Source of the DNA: Janthinobacterium lividum
Lineage (GTDB): Bacteria > Pseudomonadota > Gammaproteobacteria > Burkholderiales > Burkholderiaceae_D
NCBI RefSeq assembly: GCF_023509035.1
Contig: NZ_CP075583.1
Span: 4,960,001-5,024,000 of the forward strand
Length of the DNA: 64,000 nt
Direction: 5' to 3'
Below the pieces are notes generated by a model that saw nothing but the letters and a program-made list of their open reading frames with translations, was not told where the DNA came from and searched no databases. Made by a program: the position numbers and the translations under genes. Position 1 is the first letter of the stretch; each line of letters starts with the position of its first letter. Below are positions 25,366 to 33,997 of this stretch, one piece after another.

Positions 25366-26637
25366 CTAGCGCAGGTTGCCCGTATGGCCGAGCGAATAAC
25401 GGCCCGGCTGCGGCCACACGGTCAAGCCGTGCGGTTCCTGGCCGACTTTCACCTTGGATACATCGCCGCTGTTCGTGTCGATGCGGTAGACCACGTCGTC
25501 GAAACGGCCTGACAACCACAGATACTTGCCGTCGGCGGACACATTGCCCATGTCGGGGCTGCCGCCGCCGGGAATCGGCCACTGCGACACCACTTTTTCG
25601 CTGGCGAAATCGATCACACTGACGCTGCCCTTGCCGTTGCGCTTGCCGTGAATGCGGTGCGTGCCGCGGTTGGCCACGTACAGTTTCTTGCCATCACGGC
25701 TGGGGTACAGCCCGTGCGCGCCCACGCCCGTCTGGATGAAACCGATTTCCTTCAGGGTGGCGCCGTCGACGATGTGCACGCCATCGGCGTCCATGTCGGC
25801 GATATAGAATTTCTTGCCGTCCGGCGAGATGCGTATGTCTTGCGGCATGCCCTTCTTGACGCTGCAGATTTCATTCGCCGGGCCGCCCACGGGACCGGAC
25901 TCGGCAAAGCGCTTGGCCGGCATCTGCAATTTCAGGTAGCCGTCGACCTTGCGGCCCACCAGGTCGATCTTGGCGATGGTGCCGTCGAATTCGCAGGTGA
26001 ACATGGCGTAGCGGCCATCATTGGAAAAATCGGCATGGTTGATGCCGCCGCACTGGGGCGTGTCGATCGAATATTGCACTACCATCGTCTTCGGGTCACG
26101 GAAATCGAGGCGATGGCGCGCTTCGGCCACGACGATGGCCGACTTGCCGTCCGGCGTGTAATACATATTGTAGGGATCATCGACGGGCACTTCCTTGCCC
26201 GGCTTGCCCGTCAGCGGGTCGATCGGCGTCAGGCTGCCCTTGTCCGTGCGCTCGGCATTGTTCGCCACCCACAGGGTGCGCAAGTCCCACGACGGCACCA
26301 CGTGCTGCGGGCCGCTGCCGACCTTGAACTTGTCGACCACTTTCAGGCTGTCCTGGTCGATCACATAGACATCGTTCGAGCGCAGATTGGGCACGTAGAC
26401 ACGGCGCAAGTGATCCTTGACGACGGGGCTCATATTGCTGCTGGCGATGCTGCCGTACACGTTTTTCGGGTCCACCAGCGGTGGCATGCCCGGCAGCGGG
26501 GAATAGGCGGCAGCCGGTGCGGCGGCGGCAGGGGCCGGCGAACTGGCGCCGATGACCTGGCTGGCCACGCCCAAGCCTGCCAGTGCGGCAGCCAGGGCGG
26601 ACAAGGTGACGATGGTGCGTCGTTGAGATTTTTTCAT
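25366..26637 (-). CDS. YncE-type beta-propeller (YVTN repeat) exported protein
   Basis: 423 residues with a signal-like N-terminus (SQRRTIVTLSALAAALAGLG). The body has repeated YVTN/NHL-type blades: RRVYVPNLRSNDVYVIDQDS, DLRTLWVANNAERTDKG, DIRISPDGKKFYIADMDADG, YPSRDGKKLYVANRGTHRIH, and NVSADGKYLWLSGRFDDVVY. Such propellers bind partners or small molecules in the periplasm. It is the second gene after an exported creatininase-family protein (55-base gap), so the two probably act together in the envelope. Function unknown. Confidence 0.78.
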   Translation of the reverse strand: MKKSQRRTIVTLSALAAALAGLGVASQVIGASSPAPAAAAPAAAYSPLPGMPPLVDPKNVYGSIASSNMSPVVKDHLRRVYVPNLRSNDVYVIDQDSLKVVDKFKVGSGPQHVVPSWDLRTLWVANNAERTDKGSLTPIDPLTGKPGKEVPVDDPYNMYYTPDGKSAIVVAEARHRLDFRDPKTMVVQYSIDTPQCGGINHADFSNDGRYAMFTCEFDGTIAKIDLVGRKVDGYLKLQMPAKRFAESGPVGGPANEICSVKKGMPQDIRISPDGKKFYIADMDADGVHIVDGATLKEIGFIQTGVGAHGLYPSRDGKKLYVANRGTHRIHGKRNGKGSVSVIDFASEKVVSQWPIPGGGSPDMGNVSADGKYLWLSGRFDDVVYRIDTNSGDVSKVKVGQEPHGLTVWPQPGRYSLGHTGNLR

Positions 26638-26692
26638 GTGATTTCGCGTCGTTTCGTTACAAAAGCCGGAAGTTCAGCACTTCCAGCGGAAA

Positions 26693-27583
26693 TTATTGAT
26701 TACGTTGCAGCAGTTGCCGGATGGCGGCCACCGAGGTGTCCACCTGCAGCTTGATGCCGATCTGGCCCAGCTCAGCCGTGGCACGCGTGGCGTCGCCGCG
26801 CACGCCGTCCGCCACACCGGGCTTCGGTCCGCGGACCATGGCCTCGCTGCGCACCAGCGACGGGTCCGTCGCCAGCATCAGCGCCGCGTCCGCCAAGCCA
26901 GCGTGCAGGCCGATCTCGGCGCTGCTGTGGCCGCGCTTTTGCAGTTCGGCAATATAGGCCGATTGCGTGATGTCATAGTAGTCGAGCAAGGCGTAAGCAC
27001 GCGCATCTTTGGCGGAAGAAGCTTTTCCCCAGGCACGATTGAGCTTGTTGGCCACGTTCTGTTCGTTCTTCTGGTAGCCGCCATGGTCGCCGAGGAAGAT
27101 AATGTCGCGGAAACCATGCTGGCGCAGGCTGGCGGCCGCCCCTTCCAGCACGGCTTCGAAGGCGGCGGGCGGTATCGAAATCGTGCCAGCAAAGCGCATG
27201 TGGCCGGCCGGCGGAGAAATCGCGCCTTCCGGCACGTAGGAAACGACGGGCGCGACGATGGTGTTGCCCAGCTTTTGCGCGATCTGCTTCGCCAGCATGC
27301 CGGCACGCACATTGTGCTTGCCCAGCGCGATATATGGTCCGCTCTGCTCGACGCCGCCAATCGGCACCAGCACAGTGGTAGCGCCGTGATCGATACGGCT
27401 GCGCAGCTCCGTGCTGGTCAGCTCTTCCAGCATGACGCTGCTGCTGGCAGGCGCAGCAGCCATGACGGGCGTGATCAGCAGAAACGAAAACGTCAGGGCG
27501 AACAGGGAAACGAGGGGCTTGCGTGAAAGGCGGAGCGTGAAAGGCGCGCAAGGCGCCGTTCGCTGGGAGAACTGCAGAGTCAT
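26693..27583 (-). CDS. Exported creatininase-family protein with altered metal-ligand residues
   Basis: 296 residues; signal peptide core LVSLFALTFSFLLITPVMAA. Fold match to the creatininase/MftE family: TVLVPIGGVEQSGPYIALGK aligns with the canonical VGxxEQHGPHLPLGTD, and FLGDHGG with NGHGGN; IGLHAGLADAALML with HAGExETSLML. Relative to that canon, the metal-ligand His of EQH is Ser and the Asp of GTD is His, and the Glu of HAGE is Leu. Either metal use differs or catalysis is lost. Located upstream of the beta-propeller gene in one operon. ATG at 27583 gives the signal peptide. Confidence 0.78.
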   Translation of the reverse strand: MTLQFSQRTAPCAPFTLRLSRKPLVSLFALTFSFLLITPVMAAAPASSSVMLEELTSTELRSRIDHGATTVLVPIGGVEQSGPYIALGKHNVRAGMLAKQIAQKLGNTIVAPVVSYVPEGAISPPAGHMRFAGTISIPPAAFEAVLEGAAASLRQHGFRDIIFLGDHGGYQKNEQNVANKLNRAWGKASSAKDARAYALLDYYDITQSAYIAELQKRGHSSAEIGLHAGLADAALMLATDPSLVRSEAMVRGPKPGVADGVRGDATRATAELGQIGIKLQVDTSVAAIRQLLQRNQ

Positions 27584-27736
27584 AAGCCAACATCTTTCCG
27601 AGGTCAAAGCGTGGCGCCATGCCCGGCCTTGCCAGGCAAGCTGGCTGCCACGCAAGAATTGTATTCCATCATGACGGGAACGGCACGCTAATTTGACGCG
27701 GCAGTTTGAAAGGAATTGACGAGGGGAAACTATCTA

Positions 27737-28204
27737 TCAGGCTGTTGTCGCGTTAGCCCTGTCCGCCTCGCCATCATGGAGCGTTTCCTTGCGTTTCTCG
27801 GCATAGGCCTTGAGCGAGCGCATCGTTCTGGGTAGCCCTTCCCGAACTTGCTTGGCAACGCCTGGCCCGAACAGAAAGGCAAGCGCTCCAGTGAACCACA
27901 CGCGGTGAACGACTTCCGATCCGCCATCTACCGCGGCAACCGTGTGCTCGAAGTGGATGCGAAACAGGGGGATGTAGCCCTCTACGGTGAACGAGCGGCC
28001 TGCAGTACGCTCCGTGACAAGCATCGGAATCCCCATCCCCTTGCTGGGCACTATCCTGCCCTTTGTTCCAACCGCGAATGCTCCATTGAGCCGGGCTTGC
28101 TTTGTATCCGGATCCCACAGGTGCCATCGGTCGACTTCGCTCCAAATTTGGTCGATGACAGTGGGCGGGACTGCAATGCGGATGCTTTCTTCGATCTGCG
28201 TCAA
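27737..28204 (-). CDS. SRPBCC-family (START/polyketide cyclase-like) protein
   Basis: 155 residues with the hydrophobic-cavity helix-grip fold: ESIRIAVPPTVIDQIWSEVD, WHLWDPDTKQARLNG, VTERTAGRSFTVEGY and a long C-terminal helix. The best start is TTG at 28204, seven bases after AGGGAGA; no ATG is suitably placed. Ligand unknown. It marks the left border of a lower-GC stretch. Confidence 0.78.
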   Translation of the reverse strand: MTQIEESIRIAVPPTVIDQIWSEVDRWHLWDPDTKQARLNGAFAVGTKGRIVPSKGMGIPMLVTERTAGRSFTVEGYIPLFRIHFEHTVAAVDGGSEVVHRVWFTGALAFLFGPGVAKQVREGLPRTMRSLKAYAEKRKETLHDGEADRANATTA

Positions 28205-28219
28205 TTGGGTATCTCCCTA

Positions 28220-28528
28220 TCATTTTGATGAAGTTAAAGTAATTGAGCCTTCTATCCGGCGCCGTGCAGCATCTGGATATTGGTCAGCGGCATGGCATTC
28301 ATCATGCAGTATCTCCATGATCATTACGCCAGGCAAAAGATACTCCGCTAGCCGAAACAAATACCGCGGCTTTTCCTTTGCATCGACAAAAATAGACTTG
28401 CCGGGATTGGAGGATACACTGTAGTTTGTCGGCGATATCAATATAATTGAATTCTGGCGATATTTGTCGCAGACAAAGTCAGGCCGTGATGACCGTGAGA
28501 ATATTGCATTTAGAGAAACTATGAACAC
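28220..28528 (-). CDS. Doubtful hypothetical protein
   Basis: Open for 102 residues (starts MFIVSLNAIFSRSSR, contains ILISPTNYSVSSNPGKSIFV and YLFRLAEYLLPGVMIMEILH). It would overlap the divergent gene at 28521 by eight bases. The sequence has a protein-like hydrophobic pattern but there is no family match or clear ribosome site. It may be a remnant. The bases 28205-28520 hold nothing else. Confidence 0.3.
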   Translation of the reverse strand: MFIVSLNAIFSRSSRPDFVCDKYRQNSIILISPTNYSVSSNPGKSIFVDAKEKPRYLFRLAEYLLPGVMIMEILHDECHAADQYPDAARRRIEGSITLTSSK

Positions 28529-28937
28529 AACACATTGGCGGGTTCAGGAGCTGAAGCATCACGCAGCGGATATCGTTTGGCTTGATGCCGAGAGTGCTCG
28601 CCGTGCGTATGATTTAGTGGGCCTACATGACTCGAAGACGCATCTCGGCCTGGACATTAACACCGTTGGCTCAATCGAGCGGCTCGAATTCGGCAATGAT
28701 GCTGCCATCGCGACCAAGTGGTTACGTGCGCGTGTGCCGGAAATTCAGCAGGTCGTAGTGGTGTTTGGAGAAAACGAGTGTTTCTTATGCAGCAGCGTGT
28801 TCCTGTTCGACAACTGGTCGGATATTTTTGTCCCTTCGCGTGACGACGCGATGGTCTATTCGAACGACACGCCGCTTATCCTGTTTTATTGCCATGAGAA
28901 TGAATTCGAGGTGGGGCAGCGCATTGTCTCTGATTAA
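28521..28937 (+). CDS. Hypothetical protein, possible orphan immunity-type protein
   Basis: 138 residues, acidic, cytosolic, no signal. Starts MNTTHWRVQELKHHAADIVW and has a beta-rich middle (VVVVFGENECFLCSSVFLFDN) and an acidic end (CHENEFEVGQRIVSD). AT-richer than neighbours outside this patch. Not recognised. The size, acidity and clustering with other orphan small proteins resemble immunity proteins left behind from polymorphic-toxin loci, but no toxin is present; this is inference. Confidence 0.55.
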   Translation: MNTTHWRVQELKHHAADIVWLDAESARRAYDLVGLHDSKTHLGLDINTVGSIERLEFGNDAAIATKWLRARVPEIQQVVVVFGENECFLCSSVFLFDNWSDIFVPSRDDAMVYSNDTPLILFYCHENEFEVGQRIVSD

Positions 28938-28960
28938 AGGTCGCGTTCGGCTAAAAGCGG

Positions 28961-29416
28961 ATGGATTGCAGGAACGCAGATATTATCTCAACTGTAGTGG
29001 GGGCGAGAATTCAAAGCTATCTATTTGCATCATCAAACGAAGCAAGTGCAACCGCGTCTTTGTCGATTGAAGCCTTGATGGCGGCGGCCTGTGACGAGCT
29101 TTTCTCGGTTACACTCGCTAGTGACGACGAATTGGAGTTGCTGATGGGTTTGCTTGGCATTGAACCACTGCGCTCCATATCGTTGCGGTTTAACACTGAG
29201 TTCCTTACGCTCTTCGATTATTCCGAAAAATTTTTACCGCAACTGACTCAGGAAGACTTTGACGTATTTTATGAGAAATGGCTACGATTGACTCACCGGA
29301 ATTCAAGTATGGATGAGTATGGACAGCTATTATTTCTTCAAGGACGGGCCGCTAGTTGGAACAAGATGGCCAGCAGATTCATACTCCGCGTAGCCCCAAC
29401 GGCATCACCAGAGTGA
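28961..29416 (+). CDS. Hypothetical protein
   Basis: 151 residues, mostly helical: SLSIEALMAAACDELFSVTL, DDELELLMGLLGIEPLRSIS, FLPQLTQEDFDVFYEKWLRL. ATG at 28961, 23 bases after the previous gene, so co-transcription is likely. No signal, membrane segment or recognised domain. Codon use is less GC-biased than in the flanking genome. Confidence 0.5.
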   Translation: MDCRNADIISTVVGARIQSYLFASSNEASATASLSIEALMAAACDELFSVTLASDDELELLMGLLGIEPLRSISLRFNTEFLTLFDYSEKFLPQLTQEDFDVFYEKWLRLTHRNSSMDEYGQLLFLQGRAASWNKMASRFILRVAPTASPE

Positions 29417-29524
29417 CTCCAGCCGACCACAACCGGACGATCAAGCGTACCCCGTGTGCTGGATCGGCAGCCATGGAGCGGCCCATCGGTCCTGAATATT
29501 TTTTCTCAACTTACAGCCAGCACC

Positions 29525-30079
29525 ATGACGATTTCCGAATTTCTCACCGCCGTTCGCAGGCCATACATCGACACCTTCGCACGGGTCGCCACTCAGCTTG
29601 TATCGCATGTGGAGCCGGCATACCGGCAAAGCGATGGATCGCTGGCCGTCGAAGGCTCACTCGACCTTCCTTGCAGAGCCGACGTCATCCCGATGGAAGG
29701 GAACACTGCGGGCCAAACGATTCAAGTCGACTCTGAGACCCAGTTGGAGTTTGAGGTAGTCACTTTTGCATCGGGTGCAGGTACAGTGGTTCTTTCACCG
29801 TTCGTTTGGGATTGGATGCCACTCGAAGTGCTTGGTCTGAGCCAAGAGGCCGCGTCAAACGTCTTTCAGTCCTGGTTCCTGAAGTGGTTCGACACCGACG
29901 ACGAAAATGCACCTACAGAAGAAGGCCTTTTCGGCGTCGTACACTTCATGTCTGAGCTGAAACCCACAGAGGAGGGTTGGAGAGTTACGGTGGATCTTGG
30001 CTCGTCGCCGGTGAGCGCAGTTGAAGACCTCCTGTTCCGCATATTGGATGCCGGTGCATCTCAAGTTCGTGTCGGCTGA
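29525..30079 (+). CDS. Hypothetical protein, possible immunity-type protein
   Basis: 184 residues, acidic. Starts MTISEFLTAVRRPYIDTFAR; the middle is beta-rich with many aromatics (VLSPFVWDWMPLEVLGLSQE, FQSWFLKWFDTDDENAPTEE), the end ISPVSAVEDLL-like helix then SQVRVG. No known domain could be named. ATG at 29525 directly follows CAGCACC; an in-frame codon at 29456 gives 23 residues without character. Same strand as its neighbours in the accessory patch. Confidence 0.55.
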   Translation: MTISEFLTAVRRPYIDTFARVATQLVSHVEPAYRQSDGSLAVEGSLDLPCRADVIPMEGNTAGQTIQVDSETQLEFEVVTFASGAGTVVLSPFVWDWMPLEVLGLSQEAASNVFQSWFLKWFDTDDENAPTEEGLFGVVHFMSELKPTEEGWRVTVDLGSSPVSAVEDLLFRILDAGASQVRVG

Positions 30080-30286
30080 CCCCGTAGTCAATCGAATGTC
30101 TCGGCAAACCGCAAGCCCGTCCCTTTTGTCGAGTGTTTTTCGCATAAGTGTCGCGACAGGGTGCAGCGCCTCGACCAGCGAATGCCCGCTTTGCGACGAC
30201 AGAACAGATTAACCGTTCGTCGGCTTTGGGGCGTAACCTGTCGACAGCGGCAAGCGGCCACGAGCAGACGTACAGAAAGTGAATCT

Positions 30287-30514
30287 ATGGAAATAACTGA
30301 AATCGATGTGCTACGAGCGTTAGAGTCTAACGGCTCCGTGTGGACTGAGTATTTCGTGCTGAACTCGCTAGTGATAGCGCGAAGAAACGCAAAAGGAACG
30401 CTGATGGCAAAGCTCATCGAAGACAACAAACTTTTCGACGCTACAAAAGCTTTTCTCTTCTCACGTGGGCACGCGATCGCAAAGGCTGAAGACTTGCCGC
30501 CAGCTCAGGAATAG
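30287..30514 (+). CDS. Small hypothetical protein
   Basis: 75 residues starting MEITEIDVLRALESNGSVWT, ending KAEDLPPAQE. Predicted helices with a central Arg/Lys patch (LVIARRNAKGTLMAKLIEDN). ATG at 30287 follows AGAAAGTGAA. The preceding 30080-30286 stretch contains no convincing gene. Not recognised. Confidence 0.4.
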   Translation: MEITEIDVLRALESNGSVWTEYFVLNSLVIARRNAKGTLMAKLIEDNKLFDATKAFLFSRGHAIAKAEDLPPAQE

Positions 30515-30599
30515 TTGCGATAGTCTGGACTTTGTTCGGCCAGAAGCGGTCATTGCCAGAATTTGATTGATTATTATTTTTATGCCTTTCTACATTTAA

Positions 30600-30899
30600 A
30601 TGTTTGGAATATTCAAAAAGCGGCAAGTGCCGCCGTCCCCGCCTACGCACGACACTGAAGACCGTCTCTGCTTGGTTTTCATCCCTGCGCTTGTGACCGT
30701 TCTTCTCCACGCTGAAAAAACGTTGGGCAGGCCATTGACAGAGCCTGAAGTCATCGCCATCCGTGACAAAGCGGTTTGCATGGCGATGCCGGCTTCACAA
30801 GCTGAAATGATGGAGGCGAAACGCGGCTACCCGGACATTGTCGCAGAGGCTATCTGGCCTGAGTGGCAATCGGCGCGCCTGCAACTCGGTCAATCGTGA
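30600..30899 (+). CDS. Small hypothetical protein
   Basis: 99 residues. Starts MFGIFKKRQVPPSPPTHDTE, contains CLVFIPALVTVLLHAEKTLG (hydrophobic helix), GRPLTEPEVIAIRDKAVCMA, and a C-terminal amphipathic helix. The Leu/Glu pattern of the middle is protein-like. Not recognised. Last gene of the low-GC patch on this strand. Confidence 0.5.
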   Translation: MFGIFKKRQVPPSPPTHDTEDRLCLVFIPALVTVLLHAEKTLGRPLTEPEVIAIRDKAVCMAMPASQAEMMEAKRGYPDIVAEAIWPEWQSARLQLGQS

Positions 30900-31393
30900 A
30901 TATTGAGGCTCATTACTCAGTAATCGCCCAGCGATTGAATCCGCAGGCGGAAGCGAACGGAGCCGATTAGCGCTCTGAATCGCCTACAGTAGCTTAGATT
31001 CTCCTGATCCATCGTTCTTGAATGATAAAAAACCGATGGATCGTGTTATGGGCCTGCGTGTCCTGCCAGGCGCTGGGGGTGCGATCTCGTAGCAGCCTGG
31101 CCCAACGACGAGATCGGGGCCGAACTGCCTATCCGCCTGCCCTGCATAGTCTTTCGCCGCGCGCAAGCAACAGCTGGCCTTCCCTCGCCATAACAGACGG
31201 CGAGGATGGCATAGCCGACCGAGTCAGCAGCAAGGCGCCTGCTTCTGCGCGCTATAAGTTACCGACGATTGGTGCATGATTACGAGCAGCGCATGGACGT
31301 ATCAGAAAACATGATTGACTTGGCAATGGGTTCGCTGCTACTGCATCGCCTACATTTCCGCCAAGTTATAAACGGTCTCTAAGACCGCGATTT
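30900..31393. other. Non-coding stretch with one hairpin
   Basis: 494 bases without a credible gene. A perfect nine-base stem, GATCCATCG at 31006-31014 and CGATGGATC at 31034-31042 with a 19-base A-rich loop, is the only clear structure. The short open frames here have no family resemblance. Confidence 0.4.
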
Positions 31394-31696
31394 TCAGCGC
31401 GGGAATTTATACCGTACCAGCAGCGTAGGTCCCTTGCCGCTGGGTGGCGTCAGCAGTATCTCGTCACCCGGCTGCATCTCTTCATACATCACCGTGCAAC
31501 AGGTCGGCATCGAATGGCCGCGCGCCGGATACACGCCAACGTCGGTGTGCAGGGTCGCAGCGCGCACGTCCACGCTGGTCTCGCCGGCCTTTCCTGCTTC
31601 TTGCAGCAGTTTGCGCAGTGCGGTGACGAAGTCCCCTTTGCTGAGCCTGACAGGGGCTTGGTTTGCTTTCGGGCGAGCGGTTGCGTCGTTTTTCAT
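31394..31696 (-). CDS. Small conserved hypothetical protein
   Basis: 100 residues if started at the ATG at 31696 (MKNDATARPKANQAPV); in-frame ATGs at 31720 and 31774 are alternatives. The C-terminal half carries an apparently conserved motif, ATLHTDVGVYPARGHSMP followed by TCC, then EEMQPGDEILLTPPSGKG and LLVRYKFPR. I recall similar small proteins in mobile and defence-associated loci, but cannot name the family. It abuts the IS66 remnant end (31782), so its promoter may have been altered by insertion. Confidence 0.5.
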   Translation of the reverse strand: MKNDATARPKANQAPVRLSKGDFVTALRKLLQEAGKAGETSVDVRAATLHTDVGVYPARGHSMPTCCTVMYEEMQPGDEILLTPPSGKGPTLLVRYKFPR

Positions 31697-31781
31697 GGCA
31701 GTTTCTTTCAGTGTATACATTCCCGCCACTATATCATTCGCCCCTAGCGGCATCTCCTGTATGAGCTCTCCCATGGTCTAA

Positions 31782-31940
31782 GTAAGCGTAAAGTCAGCGC
31801 CGCCTTGAGCCTGGCGTTGATTTGGTAGATGATGGCATCACACCGCTGGGTAGCGGCATGTTTTTTTAAGCTGAGGGGAGCTGCGCGGCGCAGTTCCAGG
31901 GCAGGAAGTCGTCGACCCGGTTGAGCGGATGATCGGCGAT
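31782..31940 (-). pseudogene. IS66-family transposase remnant with right terminal end
   Basis: On the minus strand, 31940-31866 encodes IADHPLNRVDDFLPWNCAAQ then LPSA and a stop, the C-terminal tail of the IS66 TnpC transposase. About 80 bases further, GTAAGCG at 31782-31788 matches the usual IS66 end (GTAA...). Everything upstream of the ADHP stretch is lost, so only the right end of the element remains. No tnpA/tnpB is present. It lies at the right edge of the low-GC patch. Confidence 0.7.
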
Positions 31941-32194
31941 ATTGCTTGCGGCACCCCACCCTACCATTAGATCCAGGGCGAGCAACATGGCAGTCTGCTG
32001 CTCCGCCCCCGGCTGCTCCTCCCTGCTTTTGTCGGCACGGACCCCGCTGTTTTTGTTGTCAATGCTAGCGCCGCGTAGAGATTTTTCTGAAAACAAACAG
32101 CCTAGACCAAGCTTTCCACCGTTCGTCGCAAATCCAGGGAGCCTCGGGCAACGCTCGATAAGATTAGCCCATCCAATTAATGAAAGGGAAGGTT

Positions 32195-33793
32195 ATGCGC
32201 ATTCGTCTATGGCTATCGCCAGTCCATGCTTCAAGCCGCGCGCTACGCCTGGGAGCCTTACTGGGGGTAGCGGCATGTAGCGGCTCCGCCCACGCGGGCG
32301 AGTCCGATATAGCCGGGCGTATCGCCGGCGGGCTGCGGCCGCGGGTGGACATCGCAGGCGAGCCGGCGCAGACCTTCGATATCCAGCAGCGCCTGCGCCG
32401 CTACAAGGTCTCCAGCGTCAGCGTGGCGGTCATCCGCGACGGCAAGATCGCTTGGGCCGGCGTCTACCGGCAACCGTCCGCACCTGCGGCCGACACCGAC
32501 ACGCTGTATCAGGCCGCGTCCATCAGCAAGGGCGTGACCGGCGTGCTGGCGCAGCGGCTAGCGGGCAGCAACAAGCTCCAGCTCGATGGTCCGGTGGACG
32601 CCTGCCTGCGGCCGTGGCCCCTGCCCGCCGGACAGCAAAGCCCCGAGCATCCGGTGACCTTGCGCAATTTGCTCAACCACACCGCAGGGGCGACCGTGTC
32701 CGGCTTCCCCGGCTATCCACCGTCGCAGGCGATCGCTACGGACCTTCAGGTATTCAAGGGCGAGCCGCCATCGCTCACGCCGGCGGTCGTCATCCAGACC
32801 ATCCCGGGCGCCGCCTATGCGTATTCCGGCGGCGGCTACACCATCGCCCAAGTCGCCATGCAGCAATGTCTGCGCACGCCTTTTGCGGAGTTGATGCGCC
32901 AGCAAGTACTCCAGCCGCTGCGGATGCTGCGCAGCACATTCGCGCAGCCATTACCGGCGGCAGAACACAACCGCGCGCGCGGCCATTACGCCGATGGCAG
33001 CGAAGTCGAAGGCGGGGCCTTCGTCTATCCCGAACTGGCGGCCGCCGGCCTGTGGACTACGGCCAGCGACCTGGCGCGCTTCGCCATCGGTGTCCAGCAG
33101 TCGTGGAAAATCGGCACGGACTTTCTGAGCCCCACCAAGGCGCGCGACCTGCTGACTCCGGCGCTGAACAATTATGCGCAGGGCTTCTTCGTGGTCGGCG
33201 ATGGCGAGCACAAACGCTTCATGCATTCCGGCGGTAACACCGGCTTCAAGAGCACCTACGCGATGTATCTCGACAGCGGCAACGGCGTAGTAGTAATGAC
33301 CGACGGCGACAACGGTAGCTATCTTGGCGGCGAGATCGTCAAGGCGGTGGCGTCCGCCTACGACTGGCCGGACTTCAAACCTCGCCTGGCCCAGACGGCG
33401 GCGCTGGACCTGGCGACGGCCACACGCCACGTCGGCATCTACCAGCTCGACAATTTCGAGGGCCGTTTCGCCAACCGCTACGAACTGCGCTTCGACGGCA
33501 AGGACTGGACGATGGTGATGCCGGACATCGGCGCCACCCGGCTGGTGCCGACCGGCAAAACCAGCCTGGTGTCCCCCGAGACCGGCGATATCATCGAACT
33601 GACGCAGGATGGCGCCCAAGACCTGCTATTGATCGGGGGCGCAAGGCCCACCGCAGCCCGGACAGCTGAATCGTCGTCTTTTAACGAAGTATCGTGTCGA
33701 AGTGCGTCAAGCTTTCTTGCGCCGAGAAACCGATTGGACATAGTCTTCATGAGTAATTTACGCGTGCATAGCGTCTTTCGTAACGTTATATGA
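32195..33793 (+). CDS. Serine hydrolase (class C beta-lactamase / penicillin-binding-like)
   Basis: 532 residues with an export signal (core LRLGALLGVAAC; either a lipobox or cleavage at AHA-G). The beta-lactamase-fold motifs are SISK (catalytic Ser, about residue 109), YSG in AYAYSGGGYTIAQ (the Tyr motif, with Gly for Asn), and HSGG in MHSGGNTGF. A C-terminal beta domain follows (GRFANRYELRFDGKDWTMVM). The last ~45 residues after GGARPTAART look unlike the family and may be read-through past a lost stop. ATG at 32195 has AAAGGG six bases upstream; 32180 is an alternative. Peptidase or esterase activity more likely than drug resistance. Confidence 0.82.
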   Translation: MRIRLWLSPVHASSRALRLGALLGVAACSGSAHAGESDIAGRIAGGLRPRVDIAGEPAQTFDIQQRLRRYKVSSVSVAVIRDGKIAWAGVYRQPSAPAADTDTLYQAASISKGVTGVLAQRLAGSNKLQLDGPVDACLRPWPLPAGQQSPEHPVTLRNLLNHTAGATVSGFPGYPPSQAIATDLQVFKGEPPSLTPAVVIQTIPGAAYAYSGGGYTIAQVAMQQCLRTPFAELMRQQVLQPLRMLRSTFAQPLPAAEHNRARGHYADGSEVEGGAFVYPELAAAGLWTTASDLARFAIGVQQSWKIGTDFLSPTKARDLLTPALNNYAQGFFVVGDGEHKRFMHSGGNTGFKSTYAMYLDSGNGVVVMTDGDNGSYLGGEIVKAVASAYDWPDFKPRLAQTAALDLATATRHVGIYQLDNFEGRFANRYELRFDGKDWTMVMPDIGATRLVPTGKTSLVSPETGDIIELTQDGAQDLLLIGGARPTAARTAESSSFNEVSCRSASSFLAPRNRLDIVFMSNLRVHSVFRNVI

Positions 33794-33997
33794 ATGTCTG
33801 CTGCTGGCTGCAAAAGCGGACTCACACGTCCAAAAGCTAGACAGCCCCCCTGACTAGCGAGGAGCCGGCTGTTACCCCTCCTTCCGCCTTGCCAGCCCGG
33901 GCAACGTCACGTCCCGCTTACAGCTGCCGAACATCAACGCTCCCAAAGGGTACAGCGCCACCACCAAAACCCCGGCGTACCGGAGCCGTCACAAAGT

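Noticed and set aside
31022..31279. An 85-codon plus-strand frame in the non-coding stretch
   Set aside because: No ribosome site, no protein-like pattern, and overlaps a hairpin.
32195..33793. Calling the serine hydrolase an AmpC beta-lactamase
   Set aside because: The YxN motif reads YSG, HSGG replaces KTG, and the long C-terminal beta domain fits general serine hydrolases rather than AmpC.
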